Source: Acidimicrobiales bacterium (lineage in GTDB: Bacteria > Actinomycetota > Acidimicrobiia > Acidimicrobiales > CADCSY01). Taken from it: 7,445 nucleotides of DNA. Positions within the stretch are counted from its first letter, which is position 1. Each line of letters begins with the position of its first letter. The stretch is taken from the NCBI GenBank assembly GCA_030447125.1, contig JAUJLZ010000082.1, positions 1 to 7,445 of the forward strand, in the 5' to 3' direction. Below the pieces are notes generated by a model, which saw only the letters and a program-made list of their open reading frames with translations, was not told the DNA's origin and did not search any database. Position numbers and translations under genes: made by a program. This document shows, in pieces, positions 1-5,469 of this stretch.

Positions 1-165
1 GATGCCCCGCTCCCGCTCGATGTCCATCGAGTCGAGGTACTGGGCCTTCATGTCCCGGGCGTCGACGGCACCGGTCAGCTCCAGGATGCGATCGGCCAGC
101 GTCGACTTCCCGTGGTCGATGTGGGCCAGGAGGCTGAGGGACCGGAAGCGGGAGAGGTCCGACAC
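1..165 (-). CDS. lepA: LepA / elongation factor 4 (translational GTPase), N-terminal fragment, continues past left edge
   Basis: LepA (EF4) is a ribosome-bound translational GTPase implicated in back-translocation and initiation quality; it acts in the cytoplasm on the 70S ribosome. Only the first 55 codons are here; the family is about 600 residues. The G1 P-loop AHIDHGKST lies at residues 14-22. It is followed by the LepA-specific stretch with [15 protein letters not shown] at residues 41-55, just before the switch-I/G2 threonine expected outside the window. The start is taken as GTG at 165-163: an in-frame TAG lies upstream and no ATG or TTG intervenes. There is no Shine-Dalgarno at normal spacing; the purine-rich GGAGAGAGG lies about 24 nt upstream. 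A TACCAT hexamer sits 6 nt before the GTG, so the mRNA may be leaderless. The gene diverges from rpsT across 61 bp, an order common in actinobacteria. Identity is certain; the start is likely. Confidence 0.96.
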   Translation of the reverse strand, partial: MSDLSRFRSLSLLAHIDHGKSTLADRILELTGAVDARDMKAQYLDSMDIERERGI

Positions 166-171
166 CAGCCG

Positions 172-177
172 ATGGTA
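172..177 (-). promoter_or_regulatory. Putative -10 element (TACCAT) for lepA, leaderless geometry
   Basis: Read on the minus strand, TACCAT fits the actinobacterial TANNNT -10 consensus. It ends 6 nt before the lepA GTG, so transcription would begin at or next to the start codon. No recognisable -35 TTGACA-like box is found 16-19 nt further upstream, so this rests on the hexamer and on its recurrence before other first genes in this window. Confidence 0.45.
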
Positions 178-211
178 CCGACGCCCGGCCCTCTCTCCGT
201 CCTGCCACTGC

Positions 212-217
212 TAGCCT
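212..217 (+). promoter_or_regulatory. Putative -10 element (TAGCCT) for rpsT, leaderless geometry
   Basis: TAGCCT matches TANNNT and ends 9 nt before the rpsT ATG. No purine-rich ribosome binding site lies between them (CGGGCCCTC precedes ATG). The -35 region would be near 189-194, which is not TTGACA-like and would overlap the -35 region expected for divergent lepA. Inference from spacing only. Confidence 0.42.
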
Positions 218-226
218 CGGGCCCTC

Positions 227-502
227 ATGGCAAACATCAAGAGCCAGATCAAGCGGAACCTGCAGAACGAGAAGCGGCGCGTGCGCAACAAGGCGGTGCG
301 CTCCGAGCTGCGCACCCGTACCCGCAACGCCGTCACCGCCGTCGACTCGGGGGGCGGCAACTCGGCCGAGGCGCTGCGCATGGCCATCAAGCGGACCGAC
401 CAGGCTGCGGCCAAGGGCGTCATCCACAAGAACACCGCGGCACGGCGGAAGAGCCGGTTGATGCGTCGGGTCAACGCCGCCGCCGGGGCGCCAACCGGCT
501 GA
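227..502 (+). CDS. rpsT: Small ribosomal subunit protein S20 (bS20)
   Basis: S20 is a primary 16S rRNA-binding protein of the 30S subunit, contacting the body and helix 44. The 91-residue product starts MANIKSQIKRNLQNEKRRVR, the conserved basic N-terminus of the family, and has the expected length (usually 85-90). The second conserved block, with IKRTDQAAAKGVIHKNTAARRKSR, spans roughly residues 47-70 and includes the helix-forming AAKGVIHKN motif. The composition is strongly Lys/Arg/Ala as expected. The ATG at 227 is the only sensible start. It lacks a Shine-Dalgarno but has TAGCCT 9 nt upstream, suggesting a leaderless or nearly leaderless mRNA. The gene diverges from lepA, and its last 32 bp overlap the 3' end of holA on the other strand. 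The tail ends in a short divergent GAPTG. Confidence 0.98.
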   Translation: MANIKSQIKRNLQNEKRRVRNKAVRSELRTRTRNAVTAVDSGGGNSAEALRMAIKRTDQAAAKGVIHKNTAARRKSRLMRRVNAAAGAPTG

Positions 503-1478
503 GCCGGGCCACCAGCACCTCCAGCACCAGCTCCTCGGGCCAGCCCTTGGCCCCCCGAAGGTCGAGATCGGCCTCGGCCAGCAGTGCGGTCGCCCGAGCG
601 ACCCCCTCAGAGCCCAGCCGCCGACCCTGTTCCAGGGCCTTCTTGGCCGGGAAGGACGAGCGCTTGGGGTCGCGACCGAGCGCCACCGCCGCTGCCGCGC
701 CGTCGGAGATGCCGGCCCCGTCGAGGCGCAACATGGCGGCCACGTGGCCGTGCAGCACGGCCATGATCTGCAAGGGGTGGCGTTCACCGGCCTGGATCAT
801 CCGCCGCAGGGCACCAAGGGCGGCGGCGGTGTCCCCCCTGTCGATCGCATCGGTCAGCTCCCAAGGGGGCACGGCGCCGGCTTGGCCCAGGAAGGGCCGC
901 ACCTCGTCCTCAGCCACCCGGGCCCCGTGCCCGTACGCCCCGCCGAGGGTTTCGAGCAGGCTCGACAGCCGGCCCAGGTCCTCACCCAGATGCTCGCCCA
1001 CGAGGGCCAGGGCCGAGGGCTCGAGGCGGACGGGCCCCTGGCGGACATGGTCGGCCAGCCAGGCGTTGCGCTGCTCCCGCCGCGCCGGGATGCCGGCGTC
1101 GATCACCCGCCCGACGGCCTTGACCGCCGGGCTCAGCTTGGGTGAAAGCCGGCCCCGTTCCCCGGTGACCAACACCAGAGAGGTGGTGGGCAACGGATCG
1201 GCCAGGTAGGCGAGGAGGCGTTGCAGGCCGGCGGCGGGGTAGGCCCCGATCTCCCGGCCCACCACGATCCGCCGCTCGGTGAACAGCGGCGGGGTCTGGG
1301 CGGCGTCGACCAGGGCGGCGGTGTCGTCGTCGTCCCCCCCGGGCTCGTGCTCCTCGACCATGAGGCCGGCGTCGCCCCCTCCCACCAGTTCGGCCACGAG
1401 ACCGCGCACCACGTCGCCCCGCAGCACCGGGTCGCCCCCCTTGATCAGGTAGGCGGGCAAGGCGTCGGTGTCGCTCAC
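471..1478 (-). CDS. holA: DNA polymerase III subunit delta
   Basis: The delta subunit is the wrench of the clamp loader (delta, delta', tau/gamma): it opens the beta sliding clamp at primed DNA. The product is 335 aa, close to E. coli HolA (343). The N-terminal region has YLIKGGDPVL (10-19), typical of the family, then PLFTERRIVVGRE (64-76) in the AAA+-like fold. The central helices begin near VPPWELTDAIDRGD (203-216), the equivalent of the FxLxDAxxxGD motif. The C-terminal collar domain carries LLAEADLDLRGAKGWPEE (299-316), matching the LxxxDxxLK element. Delta lacks a functional ATP site, consistent with no P-loop here. The start is GTG at 1478, overlapping the TGA of folP as GTGA, with GGAGG 8 nt upstream (1487-1491). 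This makes translational coupling likely. The gene converges on rpsT with a 32-bp overlap and ends in an Arg-rich tail, RRRR. Confidence 0.96.
   Translation of the reverse strand: MSDTDALPAYLIKGGDPVLRGDVVRGLVAELVGGGDAGLMVEEHEPGGDDDDTAALVDAAQTPPLFTERRIVVGREIGAYPAAGLQRLLAYLADPLPTTSLVLVTGERGRLSPKLSPAVKAVGRVIDAGIPARREQRNAWLADHVRQGPVRLEPSALALVGEHLGEDLGRLSSLLETLGGAYGHGARVAEDEVRPFLGQAGAVPPWELTDAIDRGDTAAALGALRRMIQAGERHPLQIMAVLHGHVAAMLRLDGAGISDGAAAAVALGRDPKRSSFPAKKALEQGRRLGSEGVARATALLAEADLDLRGAKGWPEELVLEVLVARLSRLAPRRRR
495..507. repeat. Small inverted repeat with the rpsT stop codon as its loop
   Basis: CCGGC-TGA-GCCGG forms a 5-bp stem with the rpsT TGA (500-502) as a three-base loop. It lies inside the 3' end of holA. 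No T-tract follows on either strand, so it is not a convincing intrinsic terminator. It is the only candidate structure at the rpsT/holA convergence. Confidence 0.3.
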
Positions 1479-2320
1479 GACCCGGGCCTCCGGTCGGCGG
1501 CCAGGATCGCGGCCAGCACATCGGCCACCCGCCGAGCGGCTCTGGCGTCGTGGGTGCGCAGCACCCGGCAACCTCCGATGATGCCGAGGGCGTGGGCGGC
1601 GATGGTGGCCTGGTGGCGCTCGCCCACCTCGAGGCCGAGCAGGGCGCCGAGGAAGGGCTTGTGGGACGCCGACAGCAGCAAGGGATAGCCCAGCGCGGCC
1701 AGTGCGGCTGACTCGCGCAGCAGGCGCAACGACTGGGCCGGGCTCTTGCCCAGGTCGAGGCCGGCGTCGACGATGATGCGATCGGGCGCGACGCCGGCGG
1801 CTTCGGCCCGGGCGGCGCGGGTGGCCAGGAACCGGGCCACGTCGGCCACCACGTCGTCGTAGTGGGGCTCGGGGTCGGGGATGCGAGGACCGAGGCGGAT
1901 GTGGGTGGCCACCACCGACGCCCCCGCCTCGGCCACGACAGGCAGGTAGTCGGGGTCGGCGAAGCCGCTGATGTCGTTGCCCACCAGCGCCCCGGCGGCG
2001 AAGGCGGCCCGGGCCACCGAGGCTCGCCAGGTGTCACAGGACAGAGGAACGTCGAAGCGGGCATGGAGGGCCTCCACGGCGGGGACCACCCGGTCGAGCT
2101 CCTCCCCCTCGCCCACCTCGGGGCCGGGGCCGGCCTTGACCCCGCCCACGTCGAGCAGGTCGGCTCCATCGCTCACGAGCTGCTCAGCCTGGCGGCAGCA
2201 GGCGTCCAGATCGAAGAACCGGCCCCGATCGTAGAAGGAGTCGGTGGTGCGGTTGAGGATGCCCATGACGAGAGCCCGCTGGTCGAGGTCGTAGGAACGG
2301 GCACCGAGGGCGAGGCGCAT
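1475..2320 (-). CDS. folP: Dihydropteroate synthase family protein, FolP2-like
   Basis: Dihydropteroate synthase joins a dihydropterin pyrophosphate to p-aminobenzoate in folate synthesis, but this 281-aa protein belongs to the divergent paralogue group typified by mycobacterial FolP2. Visible are MGILNRTTDSFYDRGRF (19-35; loop 1 with Asn23 and Asp27), DVGGVKAGPG (57-66), CDTWRASVA (95-103), ND (115-116), VDAGLDLGK (184-192), ASHK (218-221) and RTHD (256-259). The residues expected to hold the pterin ring remain. The loop-2 signature GESTRPG is replaced by GVKAGPG and the SRK motif by SHK. NRTxDSFYDKG and DVGGVKAGPG are, from memory, what M. tuberculosis FolP2 (Rv1207) carries, a protein reported to lack synthase activity. 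The ATG start lies 12 nt after the comEC stop with GGAG only 3 nt before it (2324-2327). The TGA stop overlaps the holA GTG. Family certain; true activity uncertain. Confidence 0.9.
   Translation of the reverse strand: MRLALGARSYDLDQRALVMGILNRTTDSFYDRGRFFDLDACCRQAEQLVSDGADLLDVGGVKAGPGPEVGEGEELDRVVPAVEALHARFDVPLSCDTWRASVARAAFAAGALVGNDISGFADPDYLPVVAEAGASVVATHIRLGPRIPDPEPHYDDVVADVARFLATRAARAEAAGVAPDRIIVDAGLDLGKSPAQSLRLLRESAALAALGYPLLLSASHKPFLGALLGLEVGERHQATIAAHALGIIGGCRVLRTHDARAARRVADVLAAILAADRRPGS
1487..1491 (-). promoter_or_regulatory. Ribosome binding site GGAGG for holA
   Basis: GGAGG on the minus strand, 8 nt before GTG at 1478. It lies inside the last codons of folP and fixes the holA start at this GTG instead of the longer frame that begins at 1571. 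Confidence 0.75.
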
Positions 2321-2332
2321 CGGCTCCGCACC

Positions 2333-4228
2333 CTACGGGGCGGCCGACCCCACCTCGACCTGGACCTCCAGCACGGGGTCGACAACGGCGATCGACAGGC
2401 GTAGATCCCCCACCTCTGCGACCGCGCCCGCTGCTGGCACCACGGCATCACGGATCCGGTGCCCCTCGGGTGCCAGCACCGCTCCCACCGACAGGCGAGA
2501 ACGCAGGAGGGAGATCGTCGAGGCCAGCGGAGCGCTTCCTCGCCGGGCCACCACCACGTCGACCCGTGTCACCCCCTCGGCCCGCAAACCCTCCAACAGG
2601 GTGGCTCCGTCGGGGTCGTCGAGCACGAGGACCACCGCGCCCGAGCGCCACAGCTGGGCACCTCGGGCAGGTACGGCCGCAGTTCTCTGTTCGGGGGGCG
2701 CCACCATCGTCGTCACCGCCGGCGCCAGCACGATCAGGGCGACCACCACGGCGGCGACGGCCCCGGCCACGGCGCCCGCCGCGCCTCCCGCTCTGGTCCC
2801 AGCGCTCGCCTCGCCCTCGCCTCCGGCCCGGGGCTGGGACTCAGCTCCTGATGCCGTCCCGGCGTGGGGCGTGGCGGCGATCCGGGTCCGGGACCGGGTC
2901 ACCACCACCGCGGCGGCCACCACCCCGAGCGCCACCAGGTGGGGGACTTCGATCCGGCCCAGGGGCAGGGCTGCGGCCCAGCGCGCCACCCCCGCCACCC
3001 AGGTGAGGAGCCAGGCACTGGGCAGGTGGAGCAGACCGTCGAAGGGGGGCCCGAGGACACCCGCGGCCAGCCCGGCGGTGCACCCCCAGATCATCAGGGG
3101 CCCGGCGGCAGGCACGGCCAGCAGGTTGGCCGGGATCGACGCCACCGGCAGGCCCCCGAACACCGGGACCAGGATCGGAGCCACCCCCACCTGGGCGGCC
3201 AGGGTGACGGCGAGCGCCTCGGACAACCAGCGGGGCCCGGGAAGGCTCCGAGCCAGGGGTCCGGCCAGGGCGAGGATGCCGGCCGATGCCCCGACCGACA
3301 GCTGGAAGCCCACCGAGTGGACGAGGAGGGGGTCGACCAGCACCACCCCGGCTACGGCCAGGGCCAGGAGCCGACGGCGCGAGGCGGGACGGCCGAGCCC
3401 GGTGGCGGTGACCGCCAGCGCCGCCATGGCCGAGGCTCGGATGACCGAAGGCTCCCAGCGGGTGACCAGGCCAAAGAAGGCGATGACGGCCAGGCTGGCG
3501 GCCCAGCGCCCCCGCAGTCCGAGGCGGCGCAGGACCGGCCCGGCCACGACGAGGACGAAGGCCACGTTCTGGCCGGACACGGCCAACAGGTGGGTCAGGC
3601 CCGCGGCCCGGAAGTCGTCGGCCACGGCCACCGACTGGTCACGGTCGTCGCCGAACACCATGCCGGTGAGCAGAGCTCGCTGCTCGGGTTCGAGGGGACG
3701 GGCGCCGGCAGCGAGCGTGCGACGAACTCCATTGGCCATGCGGCTGAGAAAGCCTCCCGCCCGGGCCGGACCGGCCTCGTCGATGTTGAGGCGGGCGCTG
3801 ACGTGGCGCCGGGCCAGCCACGTCCGGGCCTCGGGCGACGGCGGCCGCAGCCGTCCCTCGACCACCACCCGCTCGCCGGCCAGCATCTGCACCAGCACGG
3901 CGGCGGGACGGCCTCGGGCCCAGGCTTCCACCCGCCGGTCCCCCACCCCCACGTCGACCTTGGTCGCGCCTCGGACCTCCACCGGGTCAGAGAGCAGCAC
4001 CACCTCGCCGGCCACGACCTCGGGCTGGGCCGGCGGGACCAGGCCGGCCCACGCCCGGGCGCCCAGGGCCGAGGCCAACAGGGCAGCCCCGGCCACCAGG
4101 ACGAGGGGCCGGCGCAGCGCCAGGGCCAGGGCCACCGCAGCCAGGGCCGGGGCCAGCGGCACCGCCGCCGACCACCAGGCGCCGACGCACACGGCCAGGG
4201 CCAGGGCCATCGCCGCCCGGTCGCTCAC
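2333..4228 (-). CDS. comEC: ComEC/Rec2-family DNA uptake channel, with a degenerate C-terminal metallo-beta-lactamase region
   Basis: ComEC is the inner-membrane channel that carries single-stranded DNA into the cell during transformation. The product is 631 aa with an N-terminal membrane pair (about 7-60). An OB-like extracellular domain follows at about 70-150 (GEVVLLSDPVEV, GERVVVEGRLRPP). The Competence core starts near LLTGMVFGDDRD (186-197) and the hallmark GLTHLLAVSGQNVAFV (210-225). Many membrane helices follow, with VGFQLSVGASAGILAL (306-321) and SIPANLLAVPAAGP (364-377). An Ala/Gly/Ser/Arg-rich linker (445-485) and another helix (485-508) lead to a short C-terminal domain, 525-631. 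Full ComEC (about 770 aa in Bacillus) ends in a metallo-beta-lactamase domain with HxHxDH; here no such ligand motif exists. Start choice: GTG 4228; ATG 4210 is possible and an upstream ATG at 4372 would overlap comEA. No clear ribosome binding site precedes any of them. It ends 12 nt before folP. Confidence 0.93.
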   Translation of the reverse strand: MSDRAAMALALAVCVGAWWSAAVPLAPALAAVALALALRRPLVLVAGAALLASALGARAWAGLVPPAQPEVVAGEVVLLSDPVEVRGATKVDVGVGDRRVEAWARGRPAAVLVQMLAGERVVVEGRLRPPSPEARTWLARRHVSARLNIDEAGPARAGGFLSRMANGVRRTLAAGARPLEPEQRALLTGMVFGDDRDQSVAVADDFRAAGLTHLLAVSGQNVAFVLVVAGPVLRRLGLRGRWAASLAVIAFFGLVTRWEPSVIRASAMAALAVTATGLGRPASRRRLLALAVAGVVLVDPLLVHSVGFQLSVGASAGILALAGPLARSLPGPRWLSEALAVTLAAQVGVAPILVPVFGGLPVASIPANLLAVPAAGPLMIWGCTAGLAAGVLGPPFDGLLHLPSAWLLTWVAGVARWAAALPLGRIEVPHLVALGVVAAAVVVTRSRTRIAATPHAGTASGAESQPRAGGEGEASAGTRAGGAAGAVAGAVAAVVVALIVLAPAVTTMVAPPEQRTAAVPARGAQLWRSGAVVLVLDDPDGATLLEGLRAEGVTRVDVVVARRGSAPLASTISLLRSRLSVGAVLAPEGHRIRDAVVPAAGAVAEVGDLRLSIAVVDPVLEVQVEVGSAAP

Positions 4229-4328
4229 CGGCGGGCCGTCGAGCGCAGCGAGCTTGGCCTGGCGGAACAGCGAGCAGTGCCGCCCTCGGCGGTTCCGTGC
4301 CCTGACTGAGAGCGAAGCGAACCGGTCT
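4229..4328 (-). other. comEA-comEC intergenic spacer with inverted repeats
   Basis: This 100-bp gap contains a nested hairpin: CCGCC-CTC-GGCGG (4280-4292) inside CGGAA (4263-4267) and TTCCG (4293-4297). It also holds several GAGCG/AGCGAG units (4242-4253 and 4270-4276) and GCGAAGC (4312-4318). The frame of comEC stays open through it, but the encoded stretch is Arg-rich and shows no ComEC similarity. It could be an mRNA leader structure or a short interspersed repeat; I see no -10 hexamer in it. Confidence 0.4.
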
Positions 4329-5042
4329 TCACACCGTGACCAGGTCGCGCAGGGCCTCGAGCTTGGCCTCACCGATCCCCCGGACGTCGAGCAGCTCCTC
4401 CACCGAGGCGAACCGGCCTCGCCGCTCGCGCTCCTCGAGGATGGCCTGAGCGGTGGCCGGGCCTACGCCGGGCAGGGCGTCGAGGGCGTCGGCGCTGGCG
4501 GTGTTGACGTCGACCAGGCCAGCCGCCGCCCCACCGGCGCCGGGTCTGCCGGCGCTGCCGGCCCCGGCCGCCCCTCCCACCACCTCGGGCACGGCCTCTC
4601 CCACCCGGGGCACGTACACCTGCTGACCGTCGACCACGGGGGCGGCCAGGTTCAGCCGGTCGAGGTCGCCGTCGGCCAACGGGCCCCCAGCCGCCTCGAC
4701 CAGGTCGGCCACCCGGGCGCCGGCCGGGAGGCGGTAGACCCCGGGATCGTGCACGGCCCCGGCGGCGTGGGCCAGGGCATCGGCGGTCAGCGTGGTGGTG
4801 GTGGTCGAGGTGACCGCGGGGTCGCCCGGACCGCCGGCCAGGGGCAGGGTGAGCTCGGCCGGGGGAGGCGGCCCCCGCAGGACAGCCACGGCGATGACCG
4901 CGGCCACCACCCCCGCCACCACCCCTGCCGCCACCCGGGCGGGGGTGGACGGCGCACCGGCGCCGCCCCCGAGCAACTCGATGCGCTGGCGCCAGGTGGT
5001 GGACGAAGGGGGGCTGGAGGGACCTTCAGGGAGGTCGGGCAC
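4329..5042 (-). CDS. comEA: ComEA family helix-hairpin-helix DNA-binding protein with SLBB domain
   Basis: ComEA is the membrane-anchored receptor that binds incoming double-stranded DNA outside the membrane and hands it to ComEC. The 237-aa product has a short cytoplasmic N-terminus and one transmembrane helix at about 36-55 (rich in VAAGVVAGVV). A Ser/Thr linker with a Thr run (78-85) follows. The SLBB domain is at about 95-147 (VHDPGVYRLPAGARVADLV, then DGQQVYVPRVGE). After a Gly/Ala linker (154-175) comes a C-terminal tandem HhH domain, 177-237. It begins VDVNTASADALDALPGVGPA with the second hairpin around DVRGIGEAKLEAL (219-231), matching the ComEA consensus. The start is GTG 5042, preceded by GGGAG 6 nt upstream (5049-5053). 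An in-frame TGA sits further upstream with no other usable start between. A promoter-like pair lies at 5104-5132. B. subtilis ComEA is 205 aa. Confidence 0.94.
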   Translation of the reverse strand: MPDLPEGPSSPPSSTTWRQRIELLGGGAGAPSTPARVAAGVVAGVVAAVIAVAVLRGPPPPAELTLPLAGGPGDPAVTSTTTTTLTADALAHAAGAVHDPGVYRLPAGARVADLVEAAGGPLADGDLDRLNLAAPVVDGQQVYVPRVGEAVPEVVGGAAGAGSAGRPGAGGAAAGLVDVNTASADALDALPGVGPATAQAILEERERRGRFASVEELLDVRGIGEAKLEALRDLVTV

Positions 5043-5046
5043 GGAG

Positions 5047-5060
5047 CGCTCCCGGGAGCG
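5047..5060. promoter_or_regulatory. Perfect 14-bp palindrome over the comEA ribosome binding site
   Basis: CGCTCCCGGGAGCG is a perfect 14-bp inverted repeat 4 nt before the comEA GTG. Its 3' half supplies the GGGAG Shine-Dalgarno (5049-5053). It could be a dyad operator, or could hide the ribosome binding site when folded in RNA. It could also be chance in 70+% GC DNA; function is inferred. Confidence 0.45.
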
Positions 5061-5103
5061 AGACGAACTGCGCCGGGGAAGCGAGCGCCCGAAGGCACGG
5101 CCG

Positions 5104-5132
5104 AGCCTAGGTCAACAGGCGCAGGATGTCAC
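5104..5132 (-). promoter_or_regulatory. Putative sigma-A-type promoter for comEA-comEC-folP-holA
   Basis: On the minus strand GTGACA (5127-5132; five of six bases of TTGACA) is followed after exactly 17 nt by TAGGCT (5104-5109; TANNNT). The predicted transcription start is near 5097, giving a leader of about 55 nt before the comEA GTG that contains the 14-bp palindrome. The -35 box overlaps the last codons of the small upstream metallopeptidase-like gene. This is the best -35/-10 pair in the window, predicted by eye. Confidence 0.5.
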
Positions 5133-5449
5133 GAGGACCGTGGAGAGAGGCGGGAGCGCCAGCCAGCCTCGATCTCGAGGGGGATCCGCCGGTAGGCGTC
5201 CCAGTGCCCGTGCCCGAGCAACCGCCACCGCAGGTACGCCCCCACGTAGGCGCCCACGAAGCCGGCCACGCCGAGGTCGCGCCACTGGTCCACGTGGACG
5301 AGCTCATGGCGCAACAGGCGGGGATCGCCGGCCACCTGGCGGCGCAGGGCGATGACGGGGCCGACGGTGATGGCGGCGGCACCGGGCGGGACCGGCCCCC
5401 CGACCCAGCGCCAGTGATCGCCGTGGCGCTCGATGCCCAACGACGCCAT
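5129..5449 (-). CDS. Small HExxH metallopeptidase-like protein of unknown function
   Basis: I do not recognise a named gene. Counting from ATG 5449 the product is 106 aa. It carries HELVHVDQW (residues 48-56), a zinc-binding HExxH motif with His48, Glu49 and His52. About 40 residues later AYRRIPLEIEAGW (86-98) supplies conserved-looking acidic residues (Glu92, Glu94). One of these could be the third zinc ligand, as in gluzincins and in short DUF4157-like proteins with HExxH...Y..xPxExxA. The middle (60-75, VAGFVGAYVGAYLRWRLLG) is hydrophobic and may be membrane-associated or a helix packing on the active site. No signal peptide is evident. An alternative GTG start lies 6 nt earlier at 5455; neither has a clear ribosome binding site. 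It follows the thioredoxin-TPR gene by 20 bp (14 bp with the GTG start) and is probably cotranscribed with it. The comEA promoter overlaps its 3' end. Confidence 0.72.
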   Translation of the reverse strand: MASLGIERHGDHWRWVGGPVPPGAAAITVGPVIALRRQVAGDPRLLRHELVHVDQWRDLGVAGFVGAYVGAYLRWRLLGHGHWDAYRRIPLEIEAGWRSRLSPRSS

Positions 5450-5469
5450 GCCCACGTCGGGGGTTGGGA

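Noticed and set aside
495..507. Intrinsic terminator for rpsT
   Set aside because: The stem is only 5 bp and no T-tract follows on either strand; kept as an inverted repeat only.
982..2169. Minus-strand open frame of 395 codons overlapping folP and holA
   Set aside because: It is a shifted shadow, Pro/Ser/Arg-rich, with no family motif; both real genes in this span carry clear motifs in their own frames.
4792..4805. GTG trinucleotide repeat in comEA as a phase-variation tract
   Set aside because: It encodes the Thr run in a linker, is only about four units, and unit changes would not shift the frame.
2601..5195. Very long plus-strand open frame opposite comEC and comEA (864 codons)
   Set aside because: Its translation is Arg/Ala/Pro/Thr low-complexity sequence with no domain, as expected opposite high-GC coding DNA. 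The minus-strand frames give clear ComEC and ComEA.
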